Assembly: GCA_903832085.1 (NCBI GenBank)
Contig: CAIKZZ010000040.1
Location: 1 to 64,000 of the forward strand
Length of the DNA: 64,000 nucleotides
DNA from: an uncultured Pseudomonadota bacterium
Lineage (GTDB): Bacteria; Pseudomonadota; Gammaproteobacteria; Steroidobacterales; Steroidobacteraceae
Reading direction: 5' to 3'
The translations under genes were made by a program, and so were the position numbers. Each line of letters begins with the position of its first letter. The stretch's first letter is position 1. The notes beneath the pieces were generated by a model, which saw nothing but the letters and a program-made list of their open reading frames with translations, was not told where the DNA came from and did not search any database. This document shows positions 18,862 through 27,548 of this stretch, piece by piece.

Positions 18862-19386
18862 TTAAGTCATCCTACGTAGAGGTTTGGAGCCGTCCCAGCC
18901 TAGCGCAGCCTTCTTCACGATTGCGAAGAAGCCATCAATGGCAGGTCCATGTTCGATTAGTTCAATCATTCCACCGGGATGTCCGCCGGTAACGCGATCG
19001 CTTGCCACATAGGCAAAATGAATGCCATTGCCAGTGGATCCCCACTGAACGGGCTCAATGCCAAGCGCGGCGTAGCGGGCGAGCTCCGCTTTGACAGAAT
19101 GCGTCATCACGCCTAAGTGCTGTAGTGCGCCCTGCGGGCCCACTGCAACCTCTGTGTAAATGCTGGATGTCGCATTGTGCTGGGTGATGAGCTCAACTTG
19201 AACTTCGCCCCACTGCCCTACCGCGACGGACATATCAATATGTGTGGGGTTTCCTTTGTAGAAGCATTCACCAAAGCTGATGTGCTCCAGCAGAAAAAAC
19301 GGACCCACTCCTAGTTTCACCCAATGATTCGCGGCGGCTTCAAGGTCGGGGACCACGAAGCCTAATTGCATGACCGGACCGTGCAC
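18862..19386 (-). CDS. VOC (glyoxalase/dioxygenase fold) protein B, one metal ligand missing
   Basis: This 174-residue paralogue of the VOC protein at 16395-16910 has the same layout and the same C-terminal motif GWDGSKPLRR. Three ligand positions are kept (Glu65, His90, Glu142), but the first His is replaced by Val11 (LGFVVPD where the other copy has AYHVPD). It may bind metal weakly or serve as a partner subunit. The start is GTG at 19386; ATG at 19371 is also possible. It sits two bases upstream of the PQQ dehydrogenase start and six bases after the ABM protein gene, so it is in the same transcript. Confidence 0.78.
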   Translation of the reverse strand: MHGPVMQLGFVVPDLEAAANHWVKLGVGPFFLLEHISFGECFYKGNPTHIDMSVAVGQWGEVQVELITQHNATSSIYTEVAVGPQGALQHLGVMTHSVKAELARYAALGIEPVQWGSTGNGIHFAYVASDRVTGGHPGGMIELIEHGPAIDGFFAIVKKAALGWDGSKPLRRMT

Positions 19387-19392
19387 GACTGT

Positions 19393-19692
19393 TTATCCGA
19401 CGAAGCTATAAAACGCCAGATCCATGCCCGCAGCCCCGCCTTCTAGGCAATCAACGATCGGTGGGACTAAGCGGTCATGAAACGGTGTGGTTTGGTGCAG
19501 CTGAAAGGCCGCTTCGTCTTTGAAGCGCGCGTACACCGCATACAGACCAGGCGTTTCGCTGTGCTTGATCACGTCATACACGTGGGTATCAGGCTCGCTG
19601 TCGTGCGTGAGCTTCGACAGCTCTTGCTGCAGCTTCTCGAAATCCTTTTCTTTACCAGCTTTCACTTTCAGCGTTGCAAAAAAAATCTTCAT
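19393..19692 (-). CDS. Antibiotic biosynthesis monooxygenase (ABM) domain protein
   Basis: This 99-residue protein is a single ferredoxin-like ABM module: FFATLKVKAGKEKDFEKLQQELS, then a Tyr/Val-rich strand and FKDEAAFQLHQTTPFHDRL with the conserved FxxHxxxPxH-like segment. Stand-alone members include quinol or anthrone oxygenases and many small proteins of unknown role. The ATG at 19692 has GGAGTAATGAT upstream. It follows the CoA ligase gene by 36 bases and precedes VOC protein B by six, which makes it part of the catabolic operon. It could oxygenate a ring or quench a reactive intermediate; neither is shown by the sequence. Confidence 0.8.
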   Translation of the reverse strand: MKIFFATLKVKAGKEKDFEKLQQELSKLTHDSEPDTHVYDVIKHSETPGLYAVYARFKDEAAFQLHQTTPFHDRLVPPIVDCLEGGAAGMDLAFYSFVG

Positions 19693-19728
19693 ATCATTAC
19701 TCCGAAATGATGATGGAAAAGCGCATGT

Positions 19729-21549
19729 TCAGGTGAGCTTGAGCTCTTTAACGAGCTCGGTACGTAGCCGGAATTTCTGAATCTTGCTACTCGACATTGG
19801 CCACTCCTGCACGAACCGGACATGGCGCGGCACTTTGAAGCCGGCGATCTCTTTGCGAGCAAAGGCAATCAACTCTTGCTCGGTCGCCTTGCCGTTAGGC
19901 TGCAGTTCCACAAATGCCGCGGGGACTTCAACGTACTTAGCGTCCGGAATGCCAACCACCTGCGCAAGTTTCACGGCAGGGTGTCGCTGCAGCATCGCCT
20001 CAATTTCAGCAGCAGCCACATTCTCGCCACCCACCTTCAGCATGTCTTTAATACGGCCATGGAACAAAATGGTACCGTTGCTATCAAGCGAACCAATATC
20101 GCCCGTATGGAACCAGCCTGCTGTATCGAGCGCTTCTGCCGTTTTGACAGGATCGCGGTAATACCCTTCAAATAAGCTATAGCCATGCACTAAAACTTCG
20201 CCGCGCATGCCGGTAGCCACATCATGACCGCTTTCAGGATCAAGAATGCGTACTCTTAGGCCGGGCAGTGGTTTACCTAAGCGCGTGATCCGTGCCGACA
20301 ACGGTTCTGAGGCGGCGCCGGTACAGACAGTGCCTGCAGCCTCCGTCATACCGAAGCTACCAACTTGTAGGGCATTTGGCATGGCTTCCATGATGGGTTC
20401 CGCAACGCCCGGTGGCTGCATTGCAAAATTAGAATTCATCAATCGAATATGACTTAAGTCCGACTTCTTGAAGTCCGGGTGATAAATCAGGCCTTGCATG
20501 ATGGTTACGAAGGACGGATAGGTCGCTGTGACTTTGTAATGATCAAGCATTTTGAGTGCGACACCCGGATCGAAGTAACCCATCGTCAGGTATGTGCCGC
20601 CCACATCAAAAATTGCGAGCATTGGGAGCACTGAGGCGATGTGGAACATCGGCAATGGCGACCAAAACTTGTCCTTGTGCGTCAGCCGATACCGGTGCCG
20701 GCCAAGTGCAATGGAATTACGCACTTGTGCTTCATGGGTGATCAGGCAGCCTTTAGGATTTGCGGTCGTTCCCGAGGTGTAGAGCATCAGTCCCACATCG
20801 CGCACACGCACGCCGAGGCGAGCTTTGTGGACCTCAATCTCGGCAACGCTCTTGCCCGCCGACTCGAATTCTTTTTGTGTAATGAAGCCAGGGGCTTTTG
20901 TTTTGCCGAATAACACGACATTGCGCAGCTTAGGCGCACCCTTGACCTTAATGTTGCGCGTGTCTTTTTGCTTGGCGAGCGCTGGGAAAGCGCTGGTGAT
21001 GCGTTCAACAAAGTTGACTTGCTCAGCGACAGCATCTGTTGTGACGACGGTCACCAAATCGCCATTTTCAATGACGTAATTGATTTCGTTGGCACGGTAG
21101 CGGGCGTTGATGGGAACTGCGACACCGCCACATAGCATGATCGCAAAGAAGATCTCTACGAACTCGGGGCACGTGGGCATTAAGATACCAACGTGGTCGC
21201 GTGGTTTGACGCCTAGTGCCAGCAAGCTGCGTGCGCGACGAATGGCAGCGTCGCTAAGCTCGCCATAGGTGAACTTAGCATCAGGAAAAATCAGGGCGAG
21301 TTTATTGGGGTCCCGATCACGCGCGGTTAATAGCAGGTCTCCCATAGTGGTAACGCCAATGCGCAACCGCGAAAGATCCTCTCCCGCATAGGTCGTGAAC
21401 GGTACCGTTACCCCAGCGTCAGCTGTCCGCTTGGATTTATCCGTAGCTTTTGGCTTAGGTTTCATGGGCGCTTTTTTCAGCGCGCGTGAGGCCTTGACCG
21501 GGCCTGTTGGGCGCTGTCGCGCCGCTGGCCGCCGTTTTGCTTTTGCCAT
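19729..21549 (-). CDS. AMP-dependent acyl-CoA synthetase/ligase with basic N-terminal tail
   Basis: The 606-residue enzyme activates a carboxylic acid with ATP and joins it to CoA. The P-loop motif YTSGTTANPKG, FGMTEAAG, GWFHTGDIG, GRIKDMLKVGGENV and a C-terminal catalytic lysine in SSSKIQKF are all present. The ATG at 21549 is preceded by GGGGGGA. It gives a tail of about 45 residues, made almost only of Lys, Arg, Ala and Pro, ahead of the first catalytic-domain residues. Medium- or long-chain, aryl or steroid side-chain acids are all possible substrates. It is the first gene of the minus-strand block, and a palindrome in the 243-base divergent gap may control it and the opposite SDR. Confidence 0.9.
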   Translation of the reverse strand: MAKAKRRPAARQRPTGPVKASRALKKAPMKPKPKATDKSKRTADAGVTVPFTTYAGEDLSRLRIGVTTMGDLLLTARDRDPNKLALIFPDAKFTYGELSDAAIRRARSLLALGVKPRDHVGILMPTCPEFVEIFFAIMLCGGVAVPINARYRANEINYVIENGDLVTVVTTDAVAEQVNFVERITSAFPALAKQKDTRNIKVKGAPKLRNVVLFGKTKAPGFITQKEFESAGKSVAEIEVHKARLGVRVRDVGLMLYTSGTTANPKGCLITHEAQVRNSIALGRHRYRLTHKDKFWSPLPMFHIASVLPMLAIFDVGGTYLTMGYFDPGVALKMLDHYKVTATYPSFVTIMQGLIYHPDFKKSDLSHIRLMNSNFAMQPPGVAEPIMEAMPNALQVGSFGMTEAAGTVCTGAASEPLSARITRLGKPLPGLRVRILDPESGHDVATGMRGEVLVHGYSLFEGYYRDPVKTAEALDTAGWFHTGDIGSLDSNGTILFHGRIKDMLKVGGENVAAAEIEAMLQRHPAVKLAQVVGIPDAKYVEVPAAFVELQPNGKATEQELIAFARKEIAGFKVPRHVRFVQEWPMSSSKIQKFRLRTELVKELKLT

Positions 21550-21646
21550 GCTCTTTAAATTCCCCCCAATTTCCGAGGCCCACCCTCGGTGCCACCCGGC
21601 CAACCTGTCGTCGGATGATGCTCGACACTACACCGCGATGCGAGCA

Positions 21647-21672
21647 AAAGAAACAGTCAGTCCTGTTTCTTT
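21647..21672. promoter_or_regulatory. Perfect inverted repeat, candidate operator between divergent catabolic genes
   Basis: AAAGAAACAG (21647-21656), spacer TCAGTC, CTGTTTCTTT (21663-21672): ten perfectly matched pairs across six bases. It lies in the gap between the CoA ligase (minus) and the PECR-like SDR (plus). A TTCAGT/TATAAA pair (21701-21706 and 21725-21730, 18 apart) just downstream could be the SDR promoter. Size and symmetry are those of a dimeric repressor site such as TetR or GntR. No regulator gene is adjacent. Confidence 0.5.
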
Positions 21673-21792
21673 CGTGGCGGCGGCATGTCTATACTGCCGG
21701 TTCAGTGACTAAAAAAGCCTGTCGTATAAAACGATAGCGCGCGTGCGCCCGGTGATACTACGGGGTGCCGGTGCAGATGAGGAAGACGAGCC

Positions 21793-22695
21793 ATGGATTC
21801 GACGACTAAAGCCCAACGTGCTGTGCTTGAGCCTCCCAAAGAATGGGGGTTCACGGACGACGAATTGGCGGCGCACCCAATCGCGTACCGTCCTGACCTA
21901 TTTAAGGGTCAGGTTGTACTGATCTCGGGCGGCGGCAGCGGACTCGGCCGCGGCATGGCATACCTGTTTGCTCGCCTAGGCGCTCAGGTCGTGGTGTGTG
22001 GCCGGCGTATTGAAAAACTGCAATCCACCGCCGATGGCATCAAACAGCGCATTGGTGGCGAGGTCGGTACGCATGCGATGACGATCCGCGACGCAGCGGC
22101 CGTCGATACGATGATGGCAGAGATTTTCGACACCTACGGGCGGCTTGATCTTGTCGTCAACAACGGCGGTGGTCAGTTTCCGCAGGCGGCTATCGACTAC
22201 ACGGTAAAAGGTTGGAATGCCGTCATAGACACCAATCTCAACGGCACCTGGTACATGATGCAGTCCGCCGCCCGTCAATGGCAGGCCCGAGGCCAAGCCG
22301 GCAATATCGTCAACATCGTGGCTGTAGTGGCTCGTGGCATGCCGCAGGTCGCACACACCTGTGCCGCCCGTGCTGGCGTTATTTACTTAAGCAAGTCGCT
22401 GTCCACTGAATGGGCGCCTTTAAAGATTCGCGTGAATTGCGTGGCGCCGGGCTCCATTGCCACTGAGGGCCTTAACGTGTATCCACGAGCGGCAGCAGAG
22501 GCTTTTCGTCAATCAAATCCCATGTTGACGCTAGGGGATGCCTACGACATTGCCAATGCCGTGGCATATCTGGCATCGCCCGAAACTGGCAAATTTATCA
22601 CCGGCGAGTTGCTGTGTGTCGATGGCGGCCGGCAGCAGTGGGGCGAAGACTGGCCGGCGGGCATTCCGGATTACTTCAAGGTGCATTCCCGCTGA
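21793..22695 (+). CDS. SDR family oxidoreductase, PECR/2,4-dienoyl-CoA reductase-like
   Basis: A 300-residue SDR with an N-terminal extension of about 40 residues before the cofactor motif SGGGSGLGRG (45-54) and NNGGG near 123. In place of the usual Tyr-x-x-x-Lys it has VAHTCAARAGV, with Thr189 and Arg193 at the Tyr and Lys positions. From memory, the peroxisomal trans-2-enoyl-CoA reductase (PECR) and relatives have a very similar HSGAARAGV segment, and the following SKSLSTEWAPLKIRVNCVAPGSI also fits. I therefore infer an enoyl- or dienoyl-CoA reductase acting on CoA esters, possibly those made by the divergent ligase. The ATG at 21793 is preceded by GAGGAAGACGAGCC. Confidence 0.82.
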   Translation: MDSTTKAQRAVLEPPKEWGFTDDELAAHPIAYRPDLFKGQVVLISGGGSGLGRGMAYLFARLGAQVVVCGRRIEKLQSTADGIKQRIGGEVGTHAMTIRDAAAVDTMMAEIFDTYGRLDLVVNNGGGQFPQAAIDYTVKGWNAVIDTNLNGTWYMMQSAARQWQARGQAGNIVNIVAVVARGMPQVAHTCAARAGVIYLSKSLSTEWAPLKIRVNCVAPGSIATEGLNVYPRAAAEAFRQSNPMLTLGDAYDIANAVAYLASPETGKFITGELLCVDGGRQQWGEDWPAGIPDYFKVHSR

Positions 22696-22720
22696 TCGAA
22701 GCGCTGGGCCTGACAGTGTG

Positions 22721-24823
22721 TTAGCCAGGCAAGCGCGATAGATCTGCAACCCCAAGAAATAGCTCCCTGAGTGTTGCCAGCAGAGCTAATCGATTCGCGC
22801 GTATTGCTGCATCTTCGTGCATCACCATGACCTTATCAAAGAACGCATCCACTGCTGGCCGCAGTTGCGCGAGTTCTTTTAAGGCAGTGGTGTAAGCGCG
22901 CGCACCGAGCTTGTCACTAACGGTAGGTATCAGCACTCGCAGCCGCTCGCCTAGCTCTCGCTCCTCATCCTGCACGAATAGATCCGCACGCATGGTGCTC
23001 AGAGGCTCTGGATTTTTGCGCAGTATATTTGCGATACGCTTATTCGCGCTCGCCAAAGCTGGCGCATCGGCTTGGGTCAAAAATTCTCGTAGCGCATGCA
23101 GGCGTGCGACAAAATCGAGCAGTGACCGCGGCCTGCGATCAAGTACCGCATCGAACATCTCGATCGTCACATCGTTACTTTCCAGCACATGCCCGCGCAA
23201 GCGCTCAAGGATGTAGTCATACACGTCCACAGCCACGTCACTCGCAGCTAAGGCAACCTTATCCGGCGCCTTCAGTGTCACCGCATCATGCAAATTCAAC
23301 TCAACGGCACTATGGATCAGCGCTGGTAGATCGAGTTCCAAGTGATTTTCGAGCACGATGCGCAAAAACCCTAAAGCCGCGCGACGCAGACCAAACGGGT
23401 CCCGTGTACCAGACGGCTTTTGGCCAATGCTGAAAATCCCACAAATCGTATCGAGCTTGTCGGCTAGCGCCAAGACGGTGCCGACCTGACTGACAGGCAA
23501 TTGATCACCAGCAAAGCGCGGCAGATAGTGTTCGGAGATTGCGCTCGCAACATCTGCTGCTTCTCCATCAAGACGCGCGTAGTAGCTACCCATTGTGCCT
23601 TGCAGCTCTGGAAACTCACCCACGAGACCCGTGAGTAGATCCGTTTTAGCAAGTTGTGCTGCACGACCGCATTGTTGCTGATCGGCCTTGGTGGCCGCTG
23701 CAATCAGTAAACTAAGCGCTTTAATCCGCTCACTTTTCTGAAAATACGAGCCTAGCTCTGCTTGAAAGGTGACCTTCTTGAGATCATCGCATCGAGATGC
23801 CAGACTGCGCTTACGGTCTGACTCAAAGAAAAAAGCAGCATCGGCGAGTCTTGGTCGCACCACGCGCTCGTTACCGGCGCGAATTTCGTTAACAGCGCGA
23901 CTTTCGATATTGGCAACAGTGATAAATAAAGAACTCAGCTCACCACCAGGCTCGCGCACTGGAAAATATCTTTGGTGATCCTGCAGCGTTGCGATGAGGA
24001 CTTCTGCTGGCAACTCAAGAAAGCGCTCCTCAAAGCGCCCGGCAACTGGCGCAGGCCACTCGACGAGCCCCGTCACTTCATCAAGTAGCGCTGCACTCAT
24101 CACTGCAGTTAGGCCATGTTCGTCGGCGAGGGCTGCAACCCCCGCCCGAATTTTTTCGCGTCTAGTCGCAAAACTTGCGATCACCTTGCCGGCAGTGGCG
24201 AGCCGTTTTTCATAGCTTGCTGGCGTTTTAAGGGAAATTGCTTTAGGCGCCATAAAACGGTGGCCACGCGTATGGCGTCCCGCCTCAATATCAAACAGGC
24301 GGCCTGGGATGATCTCGTCACCAAACAGCATTACGACCCAGTGAACGGGGCGGACGAATTCCGCACTACCACTGCCCCAGCGCATACGCTTTGCGATGGG
24401 GAGCTTTTGCAATGATTCACTGACGATCCCATGCAGTAACGAACGTGTCGGGGCGCCTTCCTTAATGCCGGTGTAATAGAGAAATTCGCCCTTGGCTTCA
24501 CTGATACGGGCAAGCGCATCTATCGTGGTGCCGCAGGATTCTGCAAATGCAGTCGCAGCCCGCGATGGACTACCGTCAGCACCAAACGCGGCGCTGACAG
24601 GAGGGCCCTTACGCTTCACTGCTTGTGCTGCCTGAACGTCATCTAAGCGGCGCACGAGTACTGCGAGGCGTCTAGGTGCTGCAAACGACTCGACTTTGCC
24701 GTGCCTTAGTCCCGCTGCTGTTAAGCCTGCAACCACGCCATCCGTAAAAGCAGTGCTGAGCGTTAGCAGTGATTTCGGCGGCAGTTCTTCAGTGCCAATT
24801 TCGACCAGAAAATCGTGCTTCAT
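22721..24823 (-). CDS. glyS: Glycine--tRNA ligase beta subunit
   Basis: The 700-residue beta subunit of the tetrameric bacterial glycyl-tRNA synthetase carries the tRNA-binding and anticodon-recognition parts. The start [19 protein letters not shown] is diagnostic; the core includes the FVRPVHWVVMLFG segment and the HD-like middle region, and the C-terminus ends with the helical anticodon domain (FFDKVMVMHEDAAIRANRLALL). The ATG overlaps the stop of glyQ by one base (TAATG), so the subunits are translationally coupled. It ends 25 bases from the convergent SDR gene, where no strong terminator is evident. Confidence 0.98.
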   Translation of the reverse strand: MKHDFLVEIGTEELPPKSLLTLSTAFTDGVVAGLTAAGLRHGKVESFAAPRRLAVLVRRLDDVQAAQAVKRKGPPVSAAFGADGSPSRAATAFAESCGTTIDALARISEAKGEFLYYTGIKEGAPTRSLLHGIVSESLQKLPIAKRMRWGSGSAEFVRPVHWVVMLFGDEIIPGRLFDIEAGRHTRGHRFMAPKAISLKTPASYEKRLATAGKVIASFATRREKIRAGVAALADEHGLTAVMSAALLDEVTGLVEWPAPVAGRFEERFLELPAEVLIATLQDHQRYFPVREPGGELSSLFITVANIESRAVNEIRAGNERVVRPRLADAAFFFESDRKRSLASRCDDLKKVTFQAELGSYFQKSERIKALSLLIAAATKADQQQCGRAAQLAKTDLLTGLVGEFPELQGTMGSYYARLDGEAADVASAISEHYLPRFAGDQLPVSQVGTVLALADKLDTICGIFSIGQKPSGTRDPFGLRRAALGFLRIVLENHLELDLPALIHSAVELNLHDAVTLKAPDKVALAASDVAVDVYDYILERLRGHVLESNDVTIEMFDAVLDRRPRSLLDFVARLHALREFLTQADAPALASANKRIANILRKNPEPLSTMRADLFVQDEERELGERLRVLIPTVSDKLGARAYTTALKELAQLRPAVDAFFDKVMVMHEDAAIRANRLALLATLRELFLGVADLSRLPG

Positions 24824-25803
24824 TAGGCAACGCTCCCACGCGTGTCAGCGGTAGGCATGGTTTCCGGCAATGGCGCATCAACCAACGCTTTCAGTTTGTG
24901 CAGCATCGGGAACCCAAGCGCTTCGCGACTCTTGTGATAGGCCTCTGCAACACCACGAGCGAGCGTACGCACCCGCAAAATGTAGCGCTGTCGCTCAGTG
25001 ACCGAAATTGCTCCACGCGCATCAAGCAAATTGAAAGTATGTGAGCTTTTCAGCATGCGCTCATAGGCTGGTAACGCCAGTGGCACGGCGAGCAGTCGTT
25101 TGCAGTCGCGCTCATAAAAATCAAACTGCGAAAGTAATTCTGCAGTGTCTGCGTATTCAAAATTGTATTTGGACTGCTCCACTTCGTTTTGGTGGTACAC
25201 ATCGCCATACGAAATGCGCCCTAGCGGACCATCCGCCCAAGTCAGGTCAAACACACTTTCGACGCCCTGCAGATACATGGCCAGACGCTCAAGCCCATAA
25301 GTGATCTCGCCCATGACTGGCCGGCAGTCGATGCCGCCAACTTGCTGAAAATACGTGAACTGAGAGATCTCCATACCATTTAGCCAGATTTCCCAGCCAA
25401 GTCCCCAAGCGCCGAGCGTGGGTGATTCCCAGTTGTCCTCAACCAAACGGATGTCATGCGTCAGTGCATCAAAGCCGAGGGCTGCGAGTGACCCTAAATA
25501 CAGGTCGATGAAGTTGTCCGGAGAGGGTTTGATGACGACCTGAAACTGGTAGTAATGCTGCAAGCGAAACGGATTTTCGCCATAGCGACCGTCGGTGGGC
25601 CGGCGCGAAGGCTGCACATAGGCGGCGCTCCATGGTTCAGGCCCCACGGCTCGTAAAAATGTGGCCGTGTGGAAAGTGCCGGCGCCAACTTCTAAGTCGT
25701 ATGGCTGCAGCAGTACGCAGCCCTGTTCAGCCCAATAGCGCTGGAGGGTAAAGATCAGGTCTTGAAAAGTGCGGGGTCGCGCACCGTTGCGAGGGCGTGC
25801 CAT
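24823..25803 (-). CDS. glyQ: Glycine--tRNA ligase alpha subunit
   Basis: The alpha subunit holds the class II aminoacylation site that activates glycine with ATP. The start at the ATG at 25803 gives [20 protein letters not shown] and 326 residues, slightly longer at the N-terminus than the usual roughly 300. The conserved run [42 protein letters not shown]-like (here ENPFR) and [12 protein letters not shown]-like (here [11 protein letters not shown]) are clear. In the typical motif the Asn of ENPNR is Phe here, a small deviation from what I recall. It is divergent from glnA across a 322-base gap. Confidence 0.97.
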   Translation of the reverse strand: MARPRNGARPRTFQDLIFTLQRYWAEQGCVLLQPYDLEVGAGTFHTATFLRAVGPEPWSAAYVQPSRRPTDGRYGENPFRLQHYYQFQVVIKPSPDNFIDLYLGSLAALGFDALTHDIRLVEDNWESPTLGAWGLGWEIWLNGMEISQFTYFQQVGGIDCRPVMGEITYGLERLAMYLQGVESVFDLTWADGPLGRISYGDVYHQNEVEQSKYNFEYADTAELLSQFDFYERDCKRLLAVPLALPAYERMLKSSHTFNLLDARGAISVTERQRYILRVRTLARGVAEAYHKSREALGFPMLHKLKALVDAPLPETMPTADTRGSVA

Positions 25804-25943
25804 GAGGTGCCTTTGACTGGGTCGCCGGCAATCCGGCATTCATTGATTCTGCGTGGATTATAGCCGAGCCCGAGGACAGTCCGGGCAGTTTGCAATTGCA
25901 GAGCAGCATAAACGCACCACAATAGGGCGTATGATCTGGTATA

Positions 25944-25960
25944 TGCACTATATTGGTGCA
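25944..25960. promoter_or_regulatory. NtrC (GlnG) binding site 1 upstream of glnA
   Basis: TGCACTATATTGGTGCA is a 17-base near-palindrome. It matches the enteric NtrC operator pattern TGCACCA-N3-TGGTGCA at all but one symmetric position. It lies 166 bases upstream of the glnA start, and the ntrBC genes lie downstream in the same cluster. Confidence 0.7.
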
Positions 25961-26006
25961 ATATTGCAAGTGATGGGCGACTGTGTGATGATTAATCTGC
26001 TGTAAA

Positions 26007-26023
26007 TGCTTTGATATGGTGCA
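26007..26023. promoter_or_regulatory. NtrC binding site 2 (half-conserved) upstream of glnA
   Basis: TGCTTTGATATGGTGCA has one perfect half (TGGTGCA) and a partial left half (TGC). Its centre is 63 bases, about six helical turns, from site 1, so both face the same side of the helix, as in enhancers bound cooperatively. Confidence 0.5.
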
Positions 26024-26125
26024 TCTGTATCCACAGAGCTGATCAGACAGCAACGAACTGGTCCGGCTCGAAGGATCAGGAAGCGAATGAACTTTGGCCA
26101 CGCCACAATTTTTTGGAGGTCTGCG

Positions 26126-27535
26126 ATGACGCCTGCTGATGTCGTGAAAATGATCAAGGAAAAAGAGGTCAAGTACGCAGACCTGCGCTTTACCGATACA
26201 CGTGGCAAAGAACAGCATGTGACTGTGCCGTCACGCTTCATTAATGAAGAGTTCTTTGTCGATGGCAAGATGTTCGATGGTTCATCCATCGCGGGTTGGA
26301 AGGGGATCAACGAGTCAGACATGATTCTGATGCCCGATGCCAGCACGGCAGTGCTAGACCCTTTCTTTGATGAAAGCACCGTCAACATCCGCTGCGACAT
26401 TGTGGAGCCCGCCACCGGACAAGGCTATGAGCGCGATCCTCGCTCACTCGCAAAGCGCGCTGAGGCATATCTTAAGAGCACGGGCATTGCTGATACGGCC
26501 TACTTTGGCCCAGAAAACGAGTTCTTCATTTTTGACAGCGTGCGCTGGGGCTCGGAAATGCACACCGCATTTCATGAAGTCGAATCTGCACAAGGCGCCT
26601 GGAACTCAGGCTCTGACCTCGATGATGGCAACCGTGGGCATCGGCCAGGCGTTAAGGGTGGGTACTTCCCAGTCCCGCCAGTGGATGCGTTTCAGGACAT
26701 CCGCGGCGCCATGTGTGGCGCACTCGAGCAGATGGGCCTGAACGTTGAAGTGCATCATCACGAGGTGGCCACTGGTGGTCAGAGCGAAATCGGCGTGGGC
26801 TTTAACACGTTGGTTAAGAAGGCCGATGAAGTACAGATTCTCAAGTACGCCATTTTGAACGTGGCGCATAACTACGGCAAAACGGCGACGTTTATGCCAA
26901 AGCCTTTAGTTGGTGATAACGGCAGCGGTATGCACGTACACCAATCCTTGGTCAAAGATGGTAAAAACATTTTTGCCGGTGACAAGTACGCAGGGCTTTC
27001 AGAGATTTGCCTTTGGTATATCGGCGGCATCATCAAACATGCCAAGGCGCTGAACGCGTTCACCAACCCAGGTACCAATAGCTATAAGCGCTTGGTGCCA
27101 GGTTTTGAAGCGCCAGTCATGCTCGCCTACTCAGCGCGCAACCGCTCAGCCTCCATTCGTATTCCATGGGTTTCGAGCCCGAAGGCGCGTCGCATCGAAG
27201 TGCGCTTCCCTGATTCGTTGGCGAACCCGTATTTCGCGTTCGCTGCGATGATGATGGCCGGACTCGATGGTATACAAAACAAGATCCACCCCGGCGATGC
27301 CGCGGACAAGGATTTGTATGACCTAGAGCCTGAGGAGGCAAAGCATATTCCGACCGTATGTCATTCCTTAGATCAGGCGCTCGATTCATTGGACAAGGAC
27401 CGCGACTTCCTGAAGAAGGGTGGCGTGTTCACGGATGATGTGATCGACGCTTACATTGCGCTCAAGATGCAGGAAGTGACCCGTTTGCGTATGACGACGC
27501 ATCCGGTCGAGTTTGATATGTACTACAGCCTCTAA
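26126..27535 (+). CDS. glnA: Glutamine synthetase, type I
   Basis: GlnA makes glutamine from glutamate, ammonia and ATP as a cytoplasmic dodecamer. Starting at the ATG at 26126 (with TGGAGGT seven bases upstream) the protein is 469 residues, the length of the enteric enzyme; an earlier in-frame ATG at 26087 would add 13 non-homologous residues. Conserved blocks include FDGSSIAGW, the [14 protein letters not shown] region and the adenylylation loop DLYDLEPEE with its Tyr, so the protein is probably regulated by GlnE. Upstream NtrC-like operators and the nearby ntrBC genes point to nitrogen-responsive transcription. A strong hairpin follows the stop. Confidence 0.98.
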   Translation: MTPADVVKMIKEKEVKYADLRFTDTRGKEQHVTVPSRFINEEFFVDGKMFDGSSIAGWKGINESDMILMPDASTAVLDPFFDESTVNIRCDIVEPATGQGYERDPRSLAKRAEAYLKSTGIADTAYFGPENEFFIFDSVRWGSEMHTAFHEVESAQGAWNSGSDLDDGNRGHRPGVKGGYFPVPPVDAFQDIRGAMCGALEQMGLNVEVHHHEVATGGQSEIGVGFNTLVKKADEVQILKYAILNVAHNYGKTATFMPKPLVGDNGSGMHVHQSLVKDGKNIFAGDKYAGLSEICLWYIGGIIKHAKALNAFTNPGTNSYKRLVPGFEAPVMLAYSARNRSASIRIPWVSSPKARRIEVRFPDSLANPYFAFAAMMMAGLDGIQNKIHPGDAADKDLYDLEPEEAKHIPTVCHSLDQALDSLDKDRDFLKKGGVFTDDVIDAYIALKMQEVTRLRMTTHPVEFDMYYSL

Positions 27536-27548
27536 CAGGCTCAAGTTA

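Larger units (their letters stand above)
25804..26125. other. glyQ-glnA divergent regulatory gap
   Basis: This 322-base gap holds the glyQ leader and the control region of glnA. Two NtrC-like operator sequences lie in it, 63 bases apart centre to centre. A sigma54-like TTGGTGCAATATTGCAA (25953-25969) overlaps the first but has one base too few between GG and GC. The glnA ribosome-binding site TGGAGGT precedes the ATG at 26126. No supported coding sequence was found. Confidence 0.6.

Noticed and set aside
25953-25969. Sigma54 promoter TTGGTGCAATATTGCAA
   Set aside because: The GG-to-GC distance is nine rather than ten bases and it overlaps the NtrC operator, so I do not annotate it as a promoter.
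25727-26218. 163-codon minus-strand frame over the glyQ start and glnA leader
   Set aside because: It covers the known start of glyQ, the operators and the glnA start; composition is Cys/His/Pro-rich and no family is recognisable.
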